Of a DNA stretch of 64,000 nt, positions 56,178 through 64,000 are shown piece after piece. Below the pieces are notes generated by a model. It had not been told where the DNA came from and made no database searches. It was given only the letters and a program-made list of their open reading frames with translations. Source of the stretch: Ancrocorticia sp052089425 (GTDB lineage Bacteria; Actinomycetota; Actinomycetes; Actinomycetales; Actinomycetaceae); NCBI RefSeq assembly GCF_052089425.1, contig NZ_JBQCZW010000002.1, forward strand, positions 122,619-186,618, read 5' to 3'. Position numbers and translations under genes: made by a program. Position 1 is the first letter of the stretch; the number at the start of each line of letters is the position of its first letter.

Positions 56178-57689
56178 ATGCTACGCGCCTACAGAAGTGA
56201 TGATATTCGCCAGGCGGAAGAGCCGCTGCTGGAACGCGGCGAACCGCTCATGGACAAGGCGGCCGGGGCTCTGGCCACTGAGACGCTGCGCCGTGTGCGC
56301 GCCGGCGGGAACCGGGTGCCGGGCACGGTCGTACTCGGGCTGGTTGGCACCGGTAACAACGGCGGCGATGTCCTGTACTCCTTGGCACGTTTGGCGCGCC
56401 GGGGGATGAGCGCGTGCGCAATTCTGGCTGGGCGGCCGCATTCCGGTGGGTTTGCGGCGGCACAGCGGGCCGGGGTTCGTTTCCCGGACGTTGGACAGTT
56501 GCGCACGCTTGCCGAGCGCGCGGACGTGTGGATAGACGGGCTTGTGGGAATCGGGGCGCGTGGGCCGTTGCGCGATCCGGCCCTCGAGATTGTTCGCGAG
56601 TTAGAGGACGTCCGGGCGGGTATGCCCGCCGAACCGCTAGTTATCGCAGCGGACGTTCCGTCCGGAATTGGGGCCGACGACGGCGTGGTGGCAGGCCTCG
56701 CCCTTCACGCCAACGTGACCGTGACAATGGGGGCGGTCAAGCCCGGACTTGTCCTTGATCCTGGCCGGCGCTATGCGGGCGAGATTGTTCAGGTGCCGCT
56801 TGGGCTTGAGGAGTTCCTGCCGAGCGAACCCGCCCTGCTTTCGGTGGCAGGAACCGATATTGCGGACATGTGGGACGTTCCCGGGCCCGATTCGCATAAG
56901 TACACTCGCGGCGTTGTTGGGGTGATGACCGGATCGGTGCGGTTCCCGGGCGCTGCGCTTTTGTCCACGAGCGCCGCACTTGGCGGCGGGGCTGGCATGG
57001 TGCGCTACGCCGGGCCGCGGGAGGTGGCGCGGCTGGTGGTGAGCCACCATCCCGAGGTTGTGACGGATCTGGGACGGGTTCAGGCGTGGGTTCTGGGCTC
57101 AGGTGTGGATATGGATGTGCCGGAGGCCGCCAGTGAAGTGGCCAGAAGGCTCCAGGAGGCCGTGACCGAAGGCATCCCGGTTGTGCTGGACGCCGGGGCT
57201 ATTGCGCTGTTGGGTACGTTGGACGTTCCCTCCACCGTGGTGATCACGCCGCATGCCGGCGAGCTAGCTGAACTGCTGGCCGCGCGCGGGGAGGCGATGA
57301 GCCGCGAGGAGATCGTGGCGGCGCCCAGCAAGGCGGCGCGTCTGGCGGCCACCCTGACGGGCGCCACCGTGCTTCTCAAGGGATCCGTTGATGTGGCGTG
57401 CGCGCCCGACGATCCGCTGTGGGCACAGGGCGGGGCCGCCGGCTGGCGTGCCACCGCTGGGGCCGGTGACGTTCTGGCCGGTTTGCTCGGGTCCGTTTTA
57501 GCCCAATGGGGCGATGAGCTGGCCGATCTGGGCAAGGGACATGGAATCCCTGCGCGGTTGGCGGCTGCCGCAAGCTATATTCATGGGCGGGCGGCAGCCA
57601 TTGCCTACGGCAGTGGCCAGCCCATCGTTGCCAGCCAGATTGCTAGCGCGATTCCACAAGCTATCGGAGAGGCACTGGCGCACCGGTGA
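56178..57689 (+). CDS. nnr: Bifunctional NAD(P)H-hydrate epimerase/dehydratase
   Basis: A 503-residue YjeF fusion. The N-terminal epimerase half has GTGNNGGDVLY; the C-terminal ribokinase-like dehydratase half has VITPHAGELAELL and GWRATAGAGDVLAGLLG. It repairs damaged NAD(P)H hydrates. 42 bases after glmS; its end overlaps the alr GTG by 4 bases. Confidence 0.95.
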   Translation: MLRAYRSDDIRQAEEPLLERGEPLMDKAAGALATETLRRVRAGGNRVPGTVVLGLVGTGNNGGDVLYSLARLARRGMSACAILAGRPHSGGFAAAQRAGVRFPDVGQLRTLAERADVWIDGLVGIGARGPLRDPALEIVRELEDVRAGMPAEPLVIAADVPSGIGADDGVVAGLALHANVTVTMGAVKPGLVLDPGRRYAGEIVQVPLGLEEFLPSEPALLSVAGTDIADMWDVPGPDSHKYTRGVVGVMTGSVRFPGAALLSTSAALGGGAGMVRYAGPREVARLVVSHHPEVVTDLGRVQAWVLGSGVDMDVPEAASEVARRLQEAVTEGIPVVLDAGAIALLGTLDVPSTVVITPHAGELAELLAARGEAMSREEIVAAPSKAARLAATLTGATVLLKGSVDVACAPDDPLWAQGGAAGWRATAGAGDVLAGLLGSVLAQWGDELADLGKGHGIPARLAAAASYIHGRAAAIAYGSGQPIVASQIASAIPQAIGEALAHR

Positions 57690-58822
57690 ATGAACTTTTT
57701 CCTGCGCGGGCAGATATTGATCTGGATGCAATCGCGGCCAACCTTGGGGTAGTACGTGAGGCAGTCGATGGCCAGAAGCTGATGGGCGTGGTCAAGGCCG
57801 ATGCCTACGGGCACGGGCGGGCCGAGTGTGCGGGGGCACTCGTGAGCGCCGGTGTGGACTATCTGGGTGTTGCTCAGGTGGCCGAGGCCGTGGCGCTGAG
57901 GGATGACGTGGGCCCCGAGCCCGCAATCCTGTCATGGATTTATGCACCGGGTGCGGATCTGCGCGAAGCGCTCGCGGCGGGGATCGAGCTGTCCGTTGGG
58001 GCGTTCTGGGCGATTGAGCAGGTTGCGGACGCGGCACGTGCTGTGGGCGCGACGGCTAAGGTTCACCTCAAAGTGGATACAGGGATGGCGCGCGGGGGCT
58101 TCAACCTGTGGGACCTAGCCGAGGCGGCGAAAGATGTTCGGGCGCTCGTGGCTGAAGGCGTTGTTGTGTTGCAAGGACTGTGGAGCCACCTAGCGCGGGC
58201 TGACGATGTGGAGTGCGGGCTCACCGAGATCCAAGTGGACCGGTTCGAGCAGGCGCGGGCCATCGTCAAGGATGCGGGGCTGTCCCCGGTGCTGTGTCAC
58301 CTAGCTGCTTCGGGCGGTGCGCTCTGGCATCCGGGTGCCAGATATGACATGGTGCGCCCGGGAATTGTCCTGTATGGGCTTTCTCCCAATCCCGACTACC
58401 GAACGGCATCCCAGATTGGCCTCAAGGCTGCGATGACTCTCAGTGCGGACCTGATCGTGGATCGCGAGGTGCCCGGTGGCACTGGGGTCTCCTACGGGCA
58501 CACCGCTCACACGGAGGGGCGGACCCGGCTGGGAGTTGTGCCGCTCGGGTATGCGGACGGGATTGACCGCAAGGCATCCAATGCGGCGCCGCTGGTGATT
58601 TCTGGTGAGCGAACTCAGATCATGGGGCGCGTGTGCATGGATCAATTTGTGGTGCGATTGCCCGATGAGGTGCGCGCGGGCGATCGCGCGTGGCTGTTCG
58701 GGGATGCTGGGCAAGGGTTGCCCACCGCGGATGATTGGGCTGGCGTGATGGGAACCATTGGTTACGAAGTGGTCACGCGCCTTGGGGCGCGCGTGCCACG
58801 GCGTTATCATGGCGAAGGCTAA
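57686..58822 (+). CDS. alr: Alanine racemase
   Basis: A 378-residue fold-type III PLP enzyme making D-alanine for peptidoglycan. PLP lysine in VVKADAYGHG, catalytic Tyr in GVSYGHT, and KVDTGMARGG. GTG start overlaps nnr (GTGA). Confidence 0.96.
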   Translation: MNELFPARADIDLDAIAANLGVVREAVDGQKLMGVVKADAYGHGRAECAGALVSAGVDYLGVAQVAEAVALRDDVGPEPAILSWIYAPGADLREALAAGIELSVGAFWAIEQVADAARAVGATAKVHLKVDTGMARGGFNLWDLAEAAKDVRALVAEGVVVLQGLWSHLARADDVECGLTEIQVDRFEQARAIVKDAGLSPVLCHLAASGGALWHPGARYDMVRPGIVLYGLSPNPDYRTASQIGLKAAMTLSADLIVDREVPGGTGVSYGHTAHTEGRTRLGVVPLGYADGIDRKASNAAPLVISGERTQIMGRVCMDQFVVRLPDEVRAGDRAWLFGDAGQGLPTADDWAGVMGTIGYEVVTRLGARVPRRYHGEG

Positions 58823-58834
58823 CAGGAGGAAAGT

Positions 58835-59344
58835 ATGGAGCTAACGGTTGCCGAAGCTGATGATATGCGCCACCTCGGAGAGGTCCTTGGCGGGCTGCTT
58901 CGCGGAGGAGATCTGGTGATGCTGGACGGGCCTTTGGGGGCTGGGAAAACCACGCTGACTCAGGGCATTGCCCAAGGGATGGATGTGGCGGGGCGCGTTG
59001 CCTCACCAACCTTTGTCATTGCGCAGGTTCATCATCCGCGGCCGGGAACCGATGGGCCGGACTTGGTGCACGTTGATGCCTACAGGCTGACGTCCTTGGA
59101 TGAACTGGACGCGCTTGATCTTGACGCCTCTCTCGAAGAATCCGCCACCGTTGTGGAATGGGGCGAAGGCAAGGTGGAAGTGCTCACTGATGATCGCCTG
59201 ATCCTGACGATCGTTAGGCCCGAGGGCTCCCAAGAGGGTGACGAGGTAGAAGATCTTTCCGTTGATGCCCCTCGAACGGTGATCGTCACGTCCTCGGGTT
59301 CTAGGTCCAGCGAGCTCGCTGCCCAGCTTCAGGACGCTTTGTGA
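58835..59344 (+). CDS. tsaE: tRNA threonylcarbamoyladenosine synthesis ATPase TsaE
   Basis: A 169-residue P-loop ATPase with LDGPLGAGKTTLTQGIAQGM, SPTFVIAQVH, HVDAYRL and VVEWGEG. It drives the TsaB-TsaD complex that makes t6A37 on ANN-decoding tRNAs. ATG 58835 follows ACAGGAGGAAAGT, a strong site. The last four bases overlap the unknown membrane protein gene. Confidence 0.95.
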   Translation: MELTVAEADDMRHLGEVLGGLLRGGDLVMLDGPLGAGKTTLTQGIAQGMDVAGRVASPTFVIAQVHHPRPGTDGPDLVHVDAYRLTSLDELDALDLDASLEESATVVEWGEGKVEVLTDDRLILTIVRPEGSQEGDEVEDLSVDAPRTVIVTSSGSRSSELAAQLQDAL

Positions 59345-60165
59345 GATTGACACGGTGGGTGTTGGGGCTTCTCTTGGTCTTTGTTGGTGCGGGACTAGGA
59401 GCGTCACCGGCGGCAGCTCAAACCGAGGGGGCCGAGGAATGGTTCGAGAACTCGGCCGCGAATGTTGTTCGTTCCCACGCTGGAGAAGAGCTTCCCAACT
59501 TGTCATCTGACCAGGTAGCCGATTTGACGGTGGGTGAACCGGTTCAGGCTGTCTCTTTCACAGATCAAGTCGAGGCCTACGATCAATCGAACCTCTGGGT
59601 GGCACCGATACTTGTTGATGATGAACCTGTTGGCACCGTTGCCACTCAGTTTGTCTCGGGTGAATCGGAGCGCGAAGAGATCACGGATGATACGCGGTTT
59701 TCCGAAGCTCTCGTCTCCCTGCCCGAGGACTTGCGTGTGGTGGTGGAACCGCGGCTCGGAGGAAGCGCCTATATGGGTGGCTGGTTCCTCGTAGGAGAAA
59801 CGGTCAGCCCGATGGATCCCGTGGCGCGGTCAGTGCTTGCCGGTGAGGTACCGATCACCACGTTCAATGACATTCGAAGCGATCTTCTCTCCTCCGAAGT
59901 GGTGTCGGAGGAGACTCCCGAAGCTGAGGAAGAAACATTCTCTCCTATGGGAATCTTGCGGACGGTTGCCATCGTGATCGTGGCTCTTTTGATCGTGGTG
60001 GGGGTGCTCGTGTGGTTGCGGCGCGACCTGACGGACAGCCAGAGCGCAAAGAATCATCAGCCGACATCCCGTCCAACCACCACAACCGATGAGGTCAAAG
60101 TACTTGCGCGCCCACAGCGTAGATCGAAACGAGAAGAGAAGAAGAATGAAGATTCTGACGATTGA
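59341..60165 (+). CDS. Unknown exported one-TM protein within the t6A operon
   Basis: A 274-residue protein I do not recognise. A signal peptide (about 1-26, ending ASPAAAQ) is followed by an acidic outer domain of about 175 residues without cysteines, one transmembrane helix (about 204-226, TVAIVIVALLIVVGVLVW) and a basic cytosolic tail (RRSKREEKK). This is type I topology. The outer domain has a Trp/Gly strand YMGGWFLVGE but no known motif. GTG start overlaps tsaE (GTGA) and its end overlaps tsaB by 20 bases, so it is translated together with t6A genes. No link to tRNA modification is evident from sequence. Confidence 0.85.
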   Translation: MRLTRWVLGLLLVFVGAGLGASPAAAQTEGAEEWFENSAANVVRSHAGEELPNLSSDQVADLTVGEPVQAVSFTDQVEAYDQSNLWVAPILVDDEPVGTVATQFVSGESEREEITDDTRFSEALVSLPEDLRVVVEPRLGGSAYMGGWFLVGETVSPMDPVARSVLAGEVPITTFNDIRSDLLSSEVVSEETPEAEEETFSPMGILRTVAIVIVALLIVVGVLVWLRRDLTDSQSAKNHQPTSRPTTTTDEVKVLARPQRRSKREEKKNEDSDD

Positions 60166-60805
60166 TACCTCAGACCGCTCGGTGGTGGGCTTGGCAGAGG
60201 CCGATGGCGATATTCGCACCATCAGGTGCGATGTGTCTGAGGATTCGCGCCATCACGCCGAAACTCTGACGCCTATGGTTCAGGCGGTGCTAGGCGGTGT
60301 ACGCCCAGAAGCAATCGTTGCGGGAACCGGTCCTGCTGCGTTCACCGGCCTGCGGGCCGGACTGGTGACGGCGCGGACCTTGGCACGGGCATGGGACGTT
60401 CCCCTCTACGGCGTCTCCTCCCTTGAGGCGCTAGCACTGGCCGGAAGTAGGCTCGGCTACAACAACGTCGTGTCTGTGATTGACGCCCGCCGCAAGGAAC
60501 TGTTTGTTCTGCGGGCGCGCCCCATGAGTGGCGACGACGTGGAGATTCTGGACGGCCCGCGCATCCTTAAGCCGGCCGAGCTTCCTGATCTCCTCGCGGC
60601 TGTGCCCGGCCAGCTCGTAACCTCTCGGGGCGGCCTGTATCCGGAGCTTGATGCGGCCGAGCTTGTGCAGTGCAGGCCGGAGGTGATGGCTGCGCTCGCG
60701 CTCTCACATCTGGCGCGCAGCCAAGCCGGTGAAGAGATCGATCTTGGAACCGAGCCGCAGTACCTCCGCCGCCCAGACATCCACGGGGTGCCAGCCGCCC
60801 AGTGA
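60146..60805 (+). CDS. tsaB: t6A synthesis protein TsaB
   Basis: A 219-residue ASKHA-fold protein, partner and regulator of TsaD. MKILTIDTSDRSVVGL, GTGPAAFTGLRAGLVTARTL and the SSLEALA region are typical. ATG 60146 follows GAGAAGAGAAGAAG and overlaps the preceding gene by 20 bases. End overlaps the rimI GTG. Confidence 0.95.
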   Translation: MKILTIDTSDRSVVGLAEADGDIRTIRCDVSEDSRHHAETLTPMVQAVLGGVRPEAIVAGTGPAAFTGLRAGLVTARTLARAWDVPLYGVSSLEALALAGSRLGYNNVVSVIDARRKELFVLRARPMSGDDVEILDGPRILKPAELPDLLAAVPGQLVTSRGGLYPELDAAELVQCRPEVMAALALSHLARSQAGEEIDLGTEPQYLRRPDIHGVPAAQ

Positions 60806-61266
60806 GAGAATTCCTGACCCCACAGCCCTCGTGGGCAAAGCGATGCGCAGTTTTCGATCTGAGAGTCTTCGGCCGCGAGGCGTGGCCGCTGGCCCTCTGG
60901 GAACACGAGCTCGCGTCTGAGTTCGCGGCCTACCGGGCGCTCGTACGTGAGGGGATTTCTGCCATGCCGGAGATCCTCGCGTTGGGAGGGGTCTCCTATG
61001 GGCCGGACGCCGAAATTCTCACTCTCGGGGTGAGCGAGGCGGAGCGAGGCAAGGGGATGGGCGCAGCTCTGCTCGACGAACTTATCGGTATCGCCTGGGC
61101 GAGCGGCGCTGAACAGATCTTCCTTGAGGTTCGTGCCGGTGGTGCCCCCGCCCAACACCTATACCGATCGCGCGGCTTCGAAACAGTTGGCGAACGTCCC
61201 GGTTATTATCACGGGGAGGACGCCCTCATCATGAATGTACAACGGGAGTACACTAGTTCCTCGTGA
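60802..61266 (+). CDS. rimI: GNAT N-acetyltransferase, RimI family
   Basis: A 154-residue acetyltransferase. The acetyl-CoA site is visible as LGVSEAERGKGMGAALLDEL, with FLEVRAGGAPAQHLYRSRGF downstream. RimI acetylates the S18 N terminus and other protein N termini. The conserved tsaB-rimI-tsaD order supports the name. GTG start overlaps tsaB; end overlaps tsaD. Confidence 0.92.
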   Translation: MREFLTPQPSWAKRCAVFDLRVFGREAWPLALWEHELASEFAAYRALVREGISAMPEILALGGVSYGPDAEILTLGVSEAERGKGMGAALLDELIGIAWASGAEQIFLEVRAGGAPAQHLYRSRGFETVGERPGYYHGEDALIMNVQREYTSSS

Positions 61267-62312
61267 GCATTACTATCCTTGGCATTGAAACCTCGTGTGA
61301 TGAAACCGGAATCGCCGTAGTTCGCGATGGGGAACTACTGGCCGATGTCACGGCTACCTCCATGGACGAATACGCACGCTACGGTGGCATCATCCCCGAA
61401 ATTGCCTCGCGTGCGCACCTGCAAACGATGGTTCCTACGCTGGATGCAGCGCTGGACAAGGCCGGAGTCACCTTAGGTGAGATCGACGCGGTGGCCGTGA
61501 CGGCTGGCCCCGGGCTCATCGGTTCGCTCACCGTTGGAGTGTCCGCAGCCAAAGCACTCGCACTGGCACTGGATAAGCCGCTCTACGGCATTAACCACAT
61601 CATCGGACACCTGTGCGTGGATGAGCTGGTCGATGGCCCGTTCCCCGATCATTTCATTGGTCTTGTAGTTTCTGGCGGCCATTCCTCCATCCTTCGCGTG
61701 GGCAACATTGCCACCGATGTGGAGGAGCTCGGCGGGACATTGGACGATGCCGCCGGAGAGGCCTTCGATAAGGTGGGGCGCCTGCTGGGCTTGCCCTATC
61801 CCGGTGGCCCTCACATTGATCGCCTGTCCAAAGAAGGTGACCGCGAGGCCATCCGTTTCCCGCGCGGGCTCACCGCAGGTAAGGACAAGGTGCGCCACGC
61901 ATACGATTTCTCCTTCTCCGGTCTGAAAACTGCCGTGGCTCGCTACGTTGAGGGCCTTGAATCTCGCGGCGAAGAGGTCCCGACGGCCGATGTTGCTGCA
62001 GGTTTTAGTGAGGCCATCAATGATGTCCTGACGATGAAGGCCCTGAATGCCTGCGAGACGTTTGGGTATGACACGCTTGTTGTAGGCGGCGGTTTCTCCG
62101 CCAACTCTCGCCTGCGTGAGCTCGCGGCAGAGCGCGCTGCGGAGCGTGGTATTACTGTACGCATCCCTCCGATCCGTTACTGCACGGATAACGGTGCCAT
62201 GGTGGCCTCCCTCGGCTGGGAACTGGTGCGCAACGGCGTGGAGCCATCTGGTTTGGGCATCACAGTGGATACCGGGATGGACCTCAACAAGATCGTCATG
62301 ACCGCCGTGTAG
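61263..62312 (+). CDS. tsaD: tRNA threonylcarbamoyltransferase TsaD
   Basis: A 349-residue ASKHA metalloenzyme that moves the threonylcarbamoyl group to A37. GIETSCDETGIAVV, the iron-binding HIIGH, GLVVSGGHSS, FDKVGRLLGLPYPGGP and the C-terminal CTDNGAMVAS motifs are present. GTG start overlaps rimI (GTGA). acpS follows after 12 bases. Confidence 0.97.
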   Translation: MSITILGIETSCDETGIAVVRDGELLADVTATSMDEYARYGGIIPEIASRAHLQTMVPTLDAALDKAGVTLGEIDAVAVTAGPGLIGSLTVGVSAAKALALALDKPLYGINHIIGHLCVDELVDGPFPDHFIGLVVSGGHSSILRVGNIATDVEELGGTLDDAAGEAFDKVGRLLGLPYPGGPHIDRLSKEGDREAIRFPRGLTAGKDKVRHAYDFSFSGLKTAVARYVEGLESRGEEVPTADVAAGFSEAINDVLTMKALNACETFGYDTLVVGGGFSANSRLRELAAERAAERGITVRIPPIRYCTDNGAMVASLGWELVRNGVEPSGLGITVDTGMDLNKIVMTAV

Positions 62313-62324
62313 TAAAGGACAGCC

Positions 62325-62759
62325 ATGATCGCCGGAATTGGCACCGACATCGTTGATATCCCCTCTTTCGAGGAGCAACTCTCCCAACCAGGGTCGCGGT
62401 TTGATCGCGTGTTTACCGCGCGTGAGAGGCGCATAGCCGCTGGACGCGCCGATTCCCACGCCGTTCCCGGAACCTCAGGCAATCGCGCCTCCCATCTGGC
62501 CGCACGGTGGGCCGCCAAGGAAGCCTTCGTGAAGGCGTGGAGCGGCGGCCTTTATGGAAAGCCGCCCGTCATTGATGGCGATACGGTGTGGTCCTCTATC
62601 GAGATCGTCAGTGACCAGTGGCAGCGCCCATGTATATCGCTGCATGGAGAGGTGGCCGCCGCCGTGTCCCAGACCATGGGGCCTGTGGTGATCCACGTGT
62701 CCATGTCCCACGATGGTCCGGTTGCCTGTGCCACCGTACTGATCGAATACGTGGAGTAA
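62325..62759 (+). CDS. acpS: Holo-[acyl-carrier-protein] synthase
   Basis: A 144-residue phosphopantetheinyl transferase. Mg2+-binding GIGTDIVDI (Asp) and WAAKEAFVKA (Glu) are intact, and VSMSHDGPVACATV closes the fold. It activates acyl carrier protein for fatty acid synthesis. Start follows AAGGACAGCC. In Streptomyces acpS commonly lies between glmS and nnr; here it is at the other end of the run. Confidence 0.93.
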   Translation: MIAGIGTDIVDIPSFEEQLSQPGSRFDRVFTARERRIAAGRADSHAVPGTSGNRASHLAARWAAKEAFVKAWSGGLYGKPPVIDGDTVWSSIEIVSDQWQRPCISLHGEVAAAVSQTMGPVVIHVSMSHDGPVACATVLIEYVE

Positions 62760-62760
62760 A

Positions 62761-62773
62761 CCCCGATTCGGGG
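62761..62773. terminator. Small hairpin between acpS and the methyltransferase
   Basis: CCCCG-ATT-CGGGG, a 5-bp GC stem in the 21-base gap between two convergent genes. No U-tract; weak. Confidence 0.3.
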
Positions 62774-62780
62774 AGTGGGG

Positions 62781-63983
62781 CTAGCTCTCGCGGGTGGCGA
62801 GAATCGCTCGGTGCCTGCCGGCAACTGGCGTCAAGATGAGCACGGCGGCCTCGCCCTTCCTCTTTTTCAAGCCCAGCTTCCTCCGGAAATCATCGGGAGT
62901 CACGTCCGTGCCGCGTTTCTTGATCTCCAGTTGGCCAATTGATTCCCGTTGCAGTACTTTCTTGACCGCTTTTGCGTCCATGGGAAGAACCTCACGCACT
63001 CGGAATGCGCTCAGTAGGTTGCTCTGGACCCGTTCGCCGGTCAGATAGGCGATGCCGTGGGAAACTGGCGCGAGATCCAACTGATCCGCCAGCCGCTCGA
63101 TGCCTCCAGCACGGATGATCGCGGGATCGGGTTCGTACAGGTACGGCCCCAGCTTCCTCGGTTTGATGGCTCTGATAGGAACGTTTGGTGGTCCATATTC
63201 GGCTTCGAACGTGATGGTTTCGCCATCTTTGAGGATCACGGCGCTACGCCCGGGAGTGGTTGCCGCTGTGCCGGTCCAGATCACGGCTTCCACTAATTCC
63301 CGGTTCACACTGACCCACTGGACGTGTGCGTGCTCAGGAAGGTATTCGTAGGCGATGCCAGGTGCAACCTTGATGCCCGCCGCGGGGAACTCATGGGCCA
63401 GCTTGAGCGCCTGAGAGAGCTTCGGCTGCCATTCCTCCGGATCCTTGAGGCGCTGTCCGCTGGCGGTGCGTCTAGCCGGATCGAGCCACACGGCATCGGC
63501 GCCGAATCCGTGAAGATTGACGCTCCGTCCATCCGCTTCGATCACCGCGGCCTCCGGGAATGGGTGGAGATTTGCGGTGGCTGCAATGGCCGTTTCGGGA
63601 TCCTGTTCGATAGCTGTCACGCGTAAGCCCAGCCCCGAGAAGGCGAGTGAATCCGCTCCAATGCCGCAGCCCAGATCGATGACGTGGTGGGAATTGGCCT
63701 TCCGGAGGCGCTGGACGTGACGAGCGGCAACACTCAACCGCGTTGCTTGTTCCAACCCTGCCGCGGTGAACACCATGTTGTTGGCGAATTCTCCGAACTT
63801 CTCCTCTCCCTTGACACGGAGCCGCGATTGGGTGAGGGCTGCCGCAACAAGTTCAGGGCTGTAACCGGCCTCGCGCAGCCGTGCAGTGAGGCTAAGTACC
63901 TGCTTTTCCTCGTAGGGTGGGATAAGCCCGAGGAGTTTCTGGCCGTCCGGAGAAACGAGTTGGGCAAGCGTTGAAGAATCCAC
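62781..63983 (-). CDS. THUMP-like class I SAM methyltransferase
   Basis: A 400-residue protein. A helical N-terminal domain precedes a Rossmann methyltransferase with motif I HVIDLGCGIGADSLAFS (about residues 95-111) and a downstream VWLDPARRT acidic-Pro motif; the C-terminal region (LEIKKRGTDVTPDDFRRKLG) matches the THUMP-like domain of actinobacterial SAM-dependent methyltransferases. A nucleic-acid or rRNA/tRNA substrate is likely but unproven. GTG 63983 lies 6 bases after GAGAAT on its strand, again a leaderless pattern; the start is 17 bases from the window edge, so a more upstream start cannot be excluded. Confidence 0.82.
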   Translation of the reverse strand: MDSSTLAQLVSPDGQKLLGLIPPYEEKQVLSLTARLREAGYSPELVAAALTQSRLRVKGEEKFGEFANNMVFTAAGLEQATRLSVAARHVQRLRKANSHHVIDLGCGIGADSLAFSGLGLRVTAIEQDPETAIAATANLHPFPEAAVIEADGRSVNLHGFGADAVWLDPARRTASGQRLKDPEEWQPKLSQALKLAHEFPAAGIKVAPGIAYEYLPEHAHVQWVSVNRELVEAVIWTGTAATTPGRSAVILKDGETITFEAEYGPPNVPIRAIKPRKLGPYLYEPDPAIIRAGGIERLADQLDLAPVSHGIAYLTGERVQSNLLSAFRVREVLPMDAKAVKKVLQRESIGQLEIKKRGTDVTPDDFRRKLGLKKRKGEAAVLILTPVAGRHRAILATRES

Positions 63984-64000
63984 GCGGCTATTCTCTCATG

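Overview
This window comes from a moderately GC-rich (roughly 60% by eye) Gram-positive actinobacterium. Evidence for this: an LpqB lipoprotein; an FprA-type ferredoxin reductase; NusG, S9, S5 and L17 with long acidic or low-complexity actinobacterial extensions; frequent GTG/TTG starts; and promoters placed so that mRNAs look leaderless. The Actinomycetaceae (Trueperella/Arcanobacterium/Actinomyces relatives) fit best, but that placement is an inference from gene order and style. The window is almost all core chromosome. I see no insertion sequence, prophage or CRISPR array.

Layout. Positions 1-5.6 kb: 3' part of lpqB, a ComF-like phosphoribosyltransferase, long-form hpf, fprA and convergent yajQ. 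5.7-6.4 kb: tRNA-Tyr, tRNA-Thr, tRNA-Met and rpmG. 6.4-11.4 kb: murB, add (minus), a phosphotransferase-fold protein and a class I aminotransferase (minus). 11.75-17.2 kb: tRNA-Trp, secE-nusG, rplK-rplA, then a hexapeptide-repeat acyltransferase and uridine kinase, then rplJ-rplL behind an attenuator-bearing leader. 17.5-29.6 kb: rpoB-rpoC, then rpsL-rpsG-fusA-tuf. 29.6-32.5 kb: a sugar cassette (FGGY kinase and deoC on the minus strand) with a divergent, 5'-truncated GntR/UTRA regulator, lying between tuf and the S10 operon. 32.9-42.5 kb: S10/spc ribosomal protein operon, rpsJ to rplO. 42.9-48.7 kb: secY-adk-map, infA-rpmJ-rpsM-rpsK-rpoA-rplQ (rpsD absent). 48.8-54.2 kb: PpgK-like ROK kinase (minus), truA, rplM-rpsI, glmM, coaA (minus). 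54.3-62.8 kb: a tightly coupled run glmS-nnr-alr-tsaE-(unknown membrane protein)-tsaB-rimI-tsaD-acpS. The end carries a minus-strand THUMP-like methyltransferase.

How it works together: most of the window builds the gene-expression machinery (RNA polymerase core, NusG, EF-G, EF-Tu, IF-1, about 32 ribosomal proteins, the Sec channel, Met aminopeptidase, t6A and pseudouridine tRNA modification). A second theme is cell-wall precursor supply (glmM, glmS, murB, alr) with cofactor and metabolite maintenance (coaA, nnr, acpS, add, udk). Units are separated by clear intrinsic terminators, several with UUCG tetraloops.

I did not find an obviously new multi-gene system. The items most worth a second look are: ribosomal protein S12 with Arg at codon 88 (a streptomycin-resistance position); a small family of intergenic (GTC)n-A5 elements at gene boundaries; a GntR regulator that has lost most of its DNA-binding domain; a long dyad plus 9-nt tandem repeats between rplO and secY; an unknown signal-peptide/one-TM protein inside the t6A operon; and divergent truA/ROK start codons that physically overlap.
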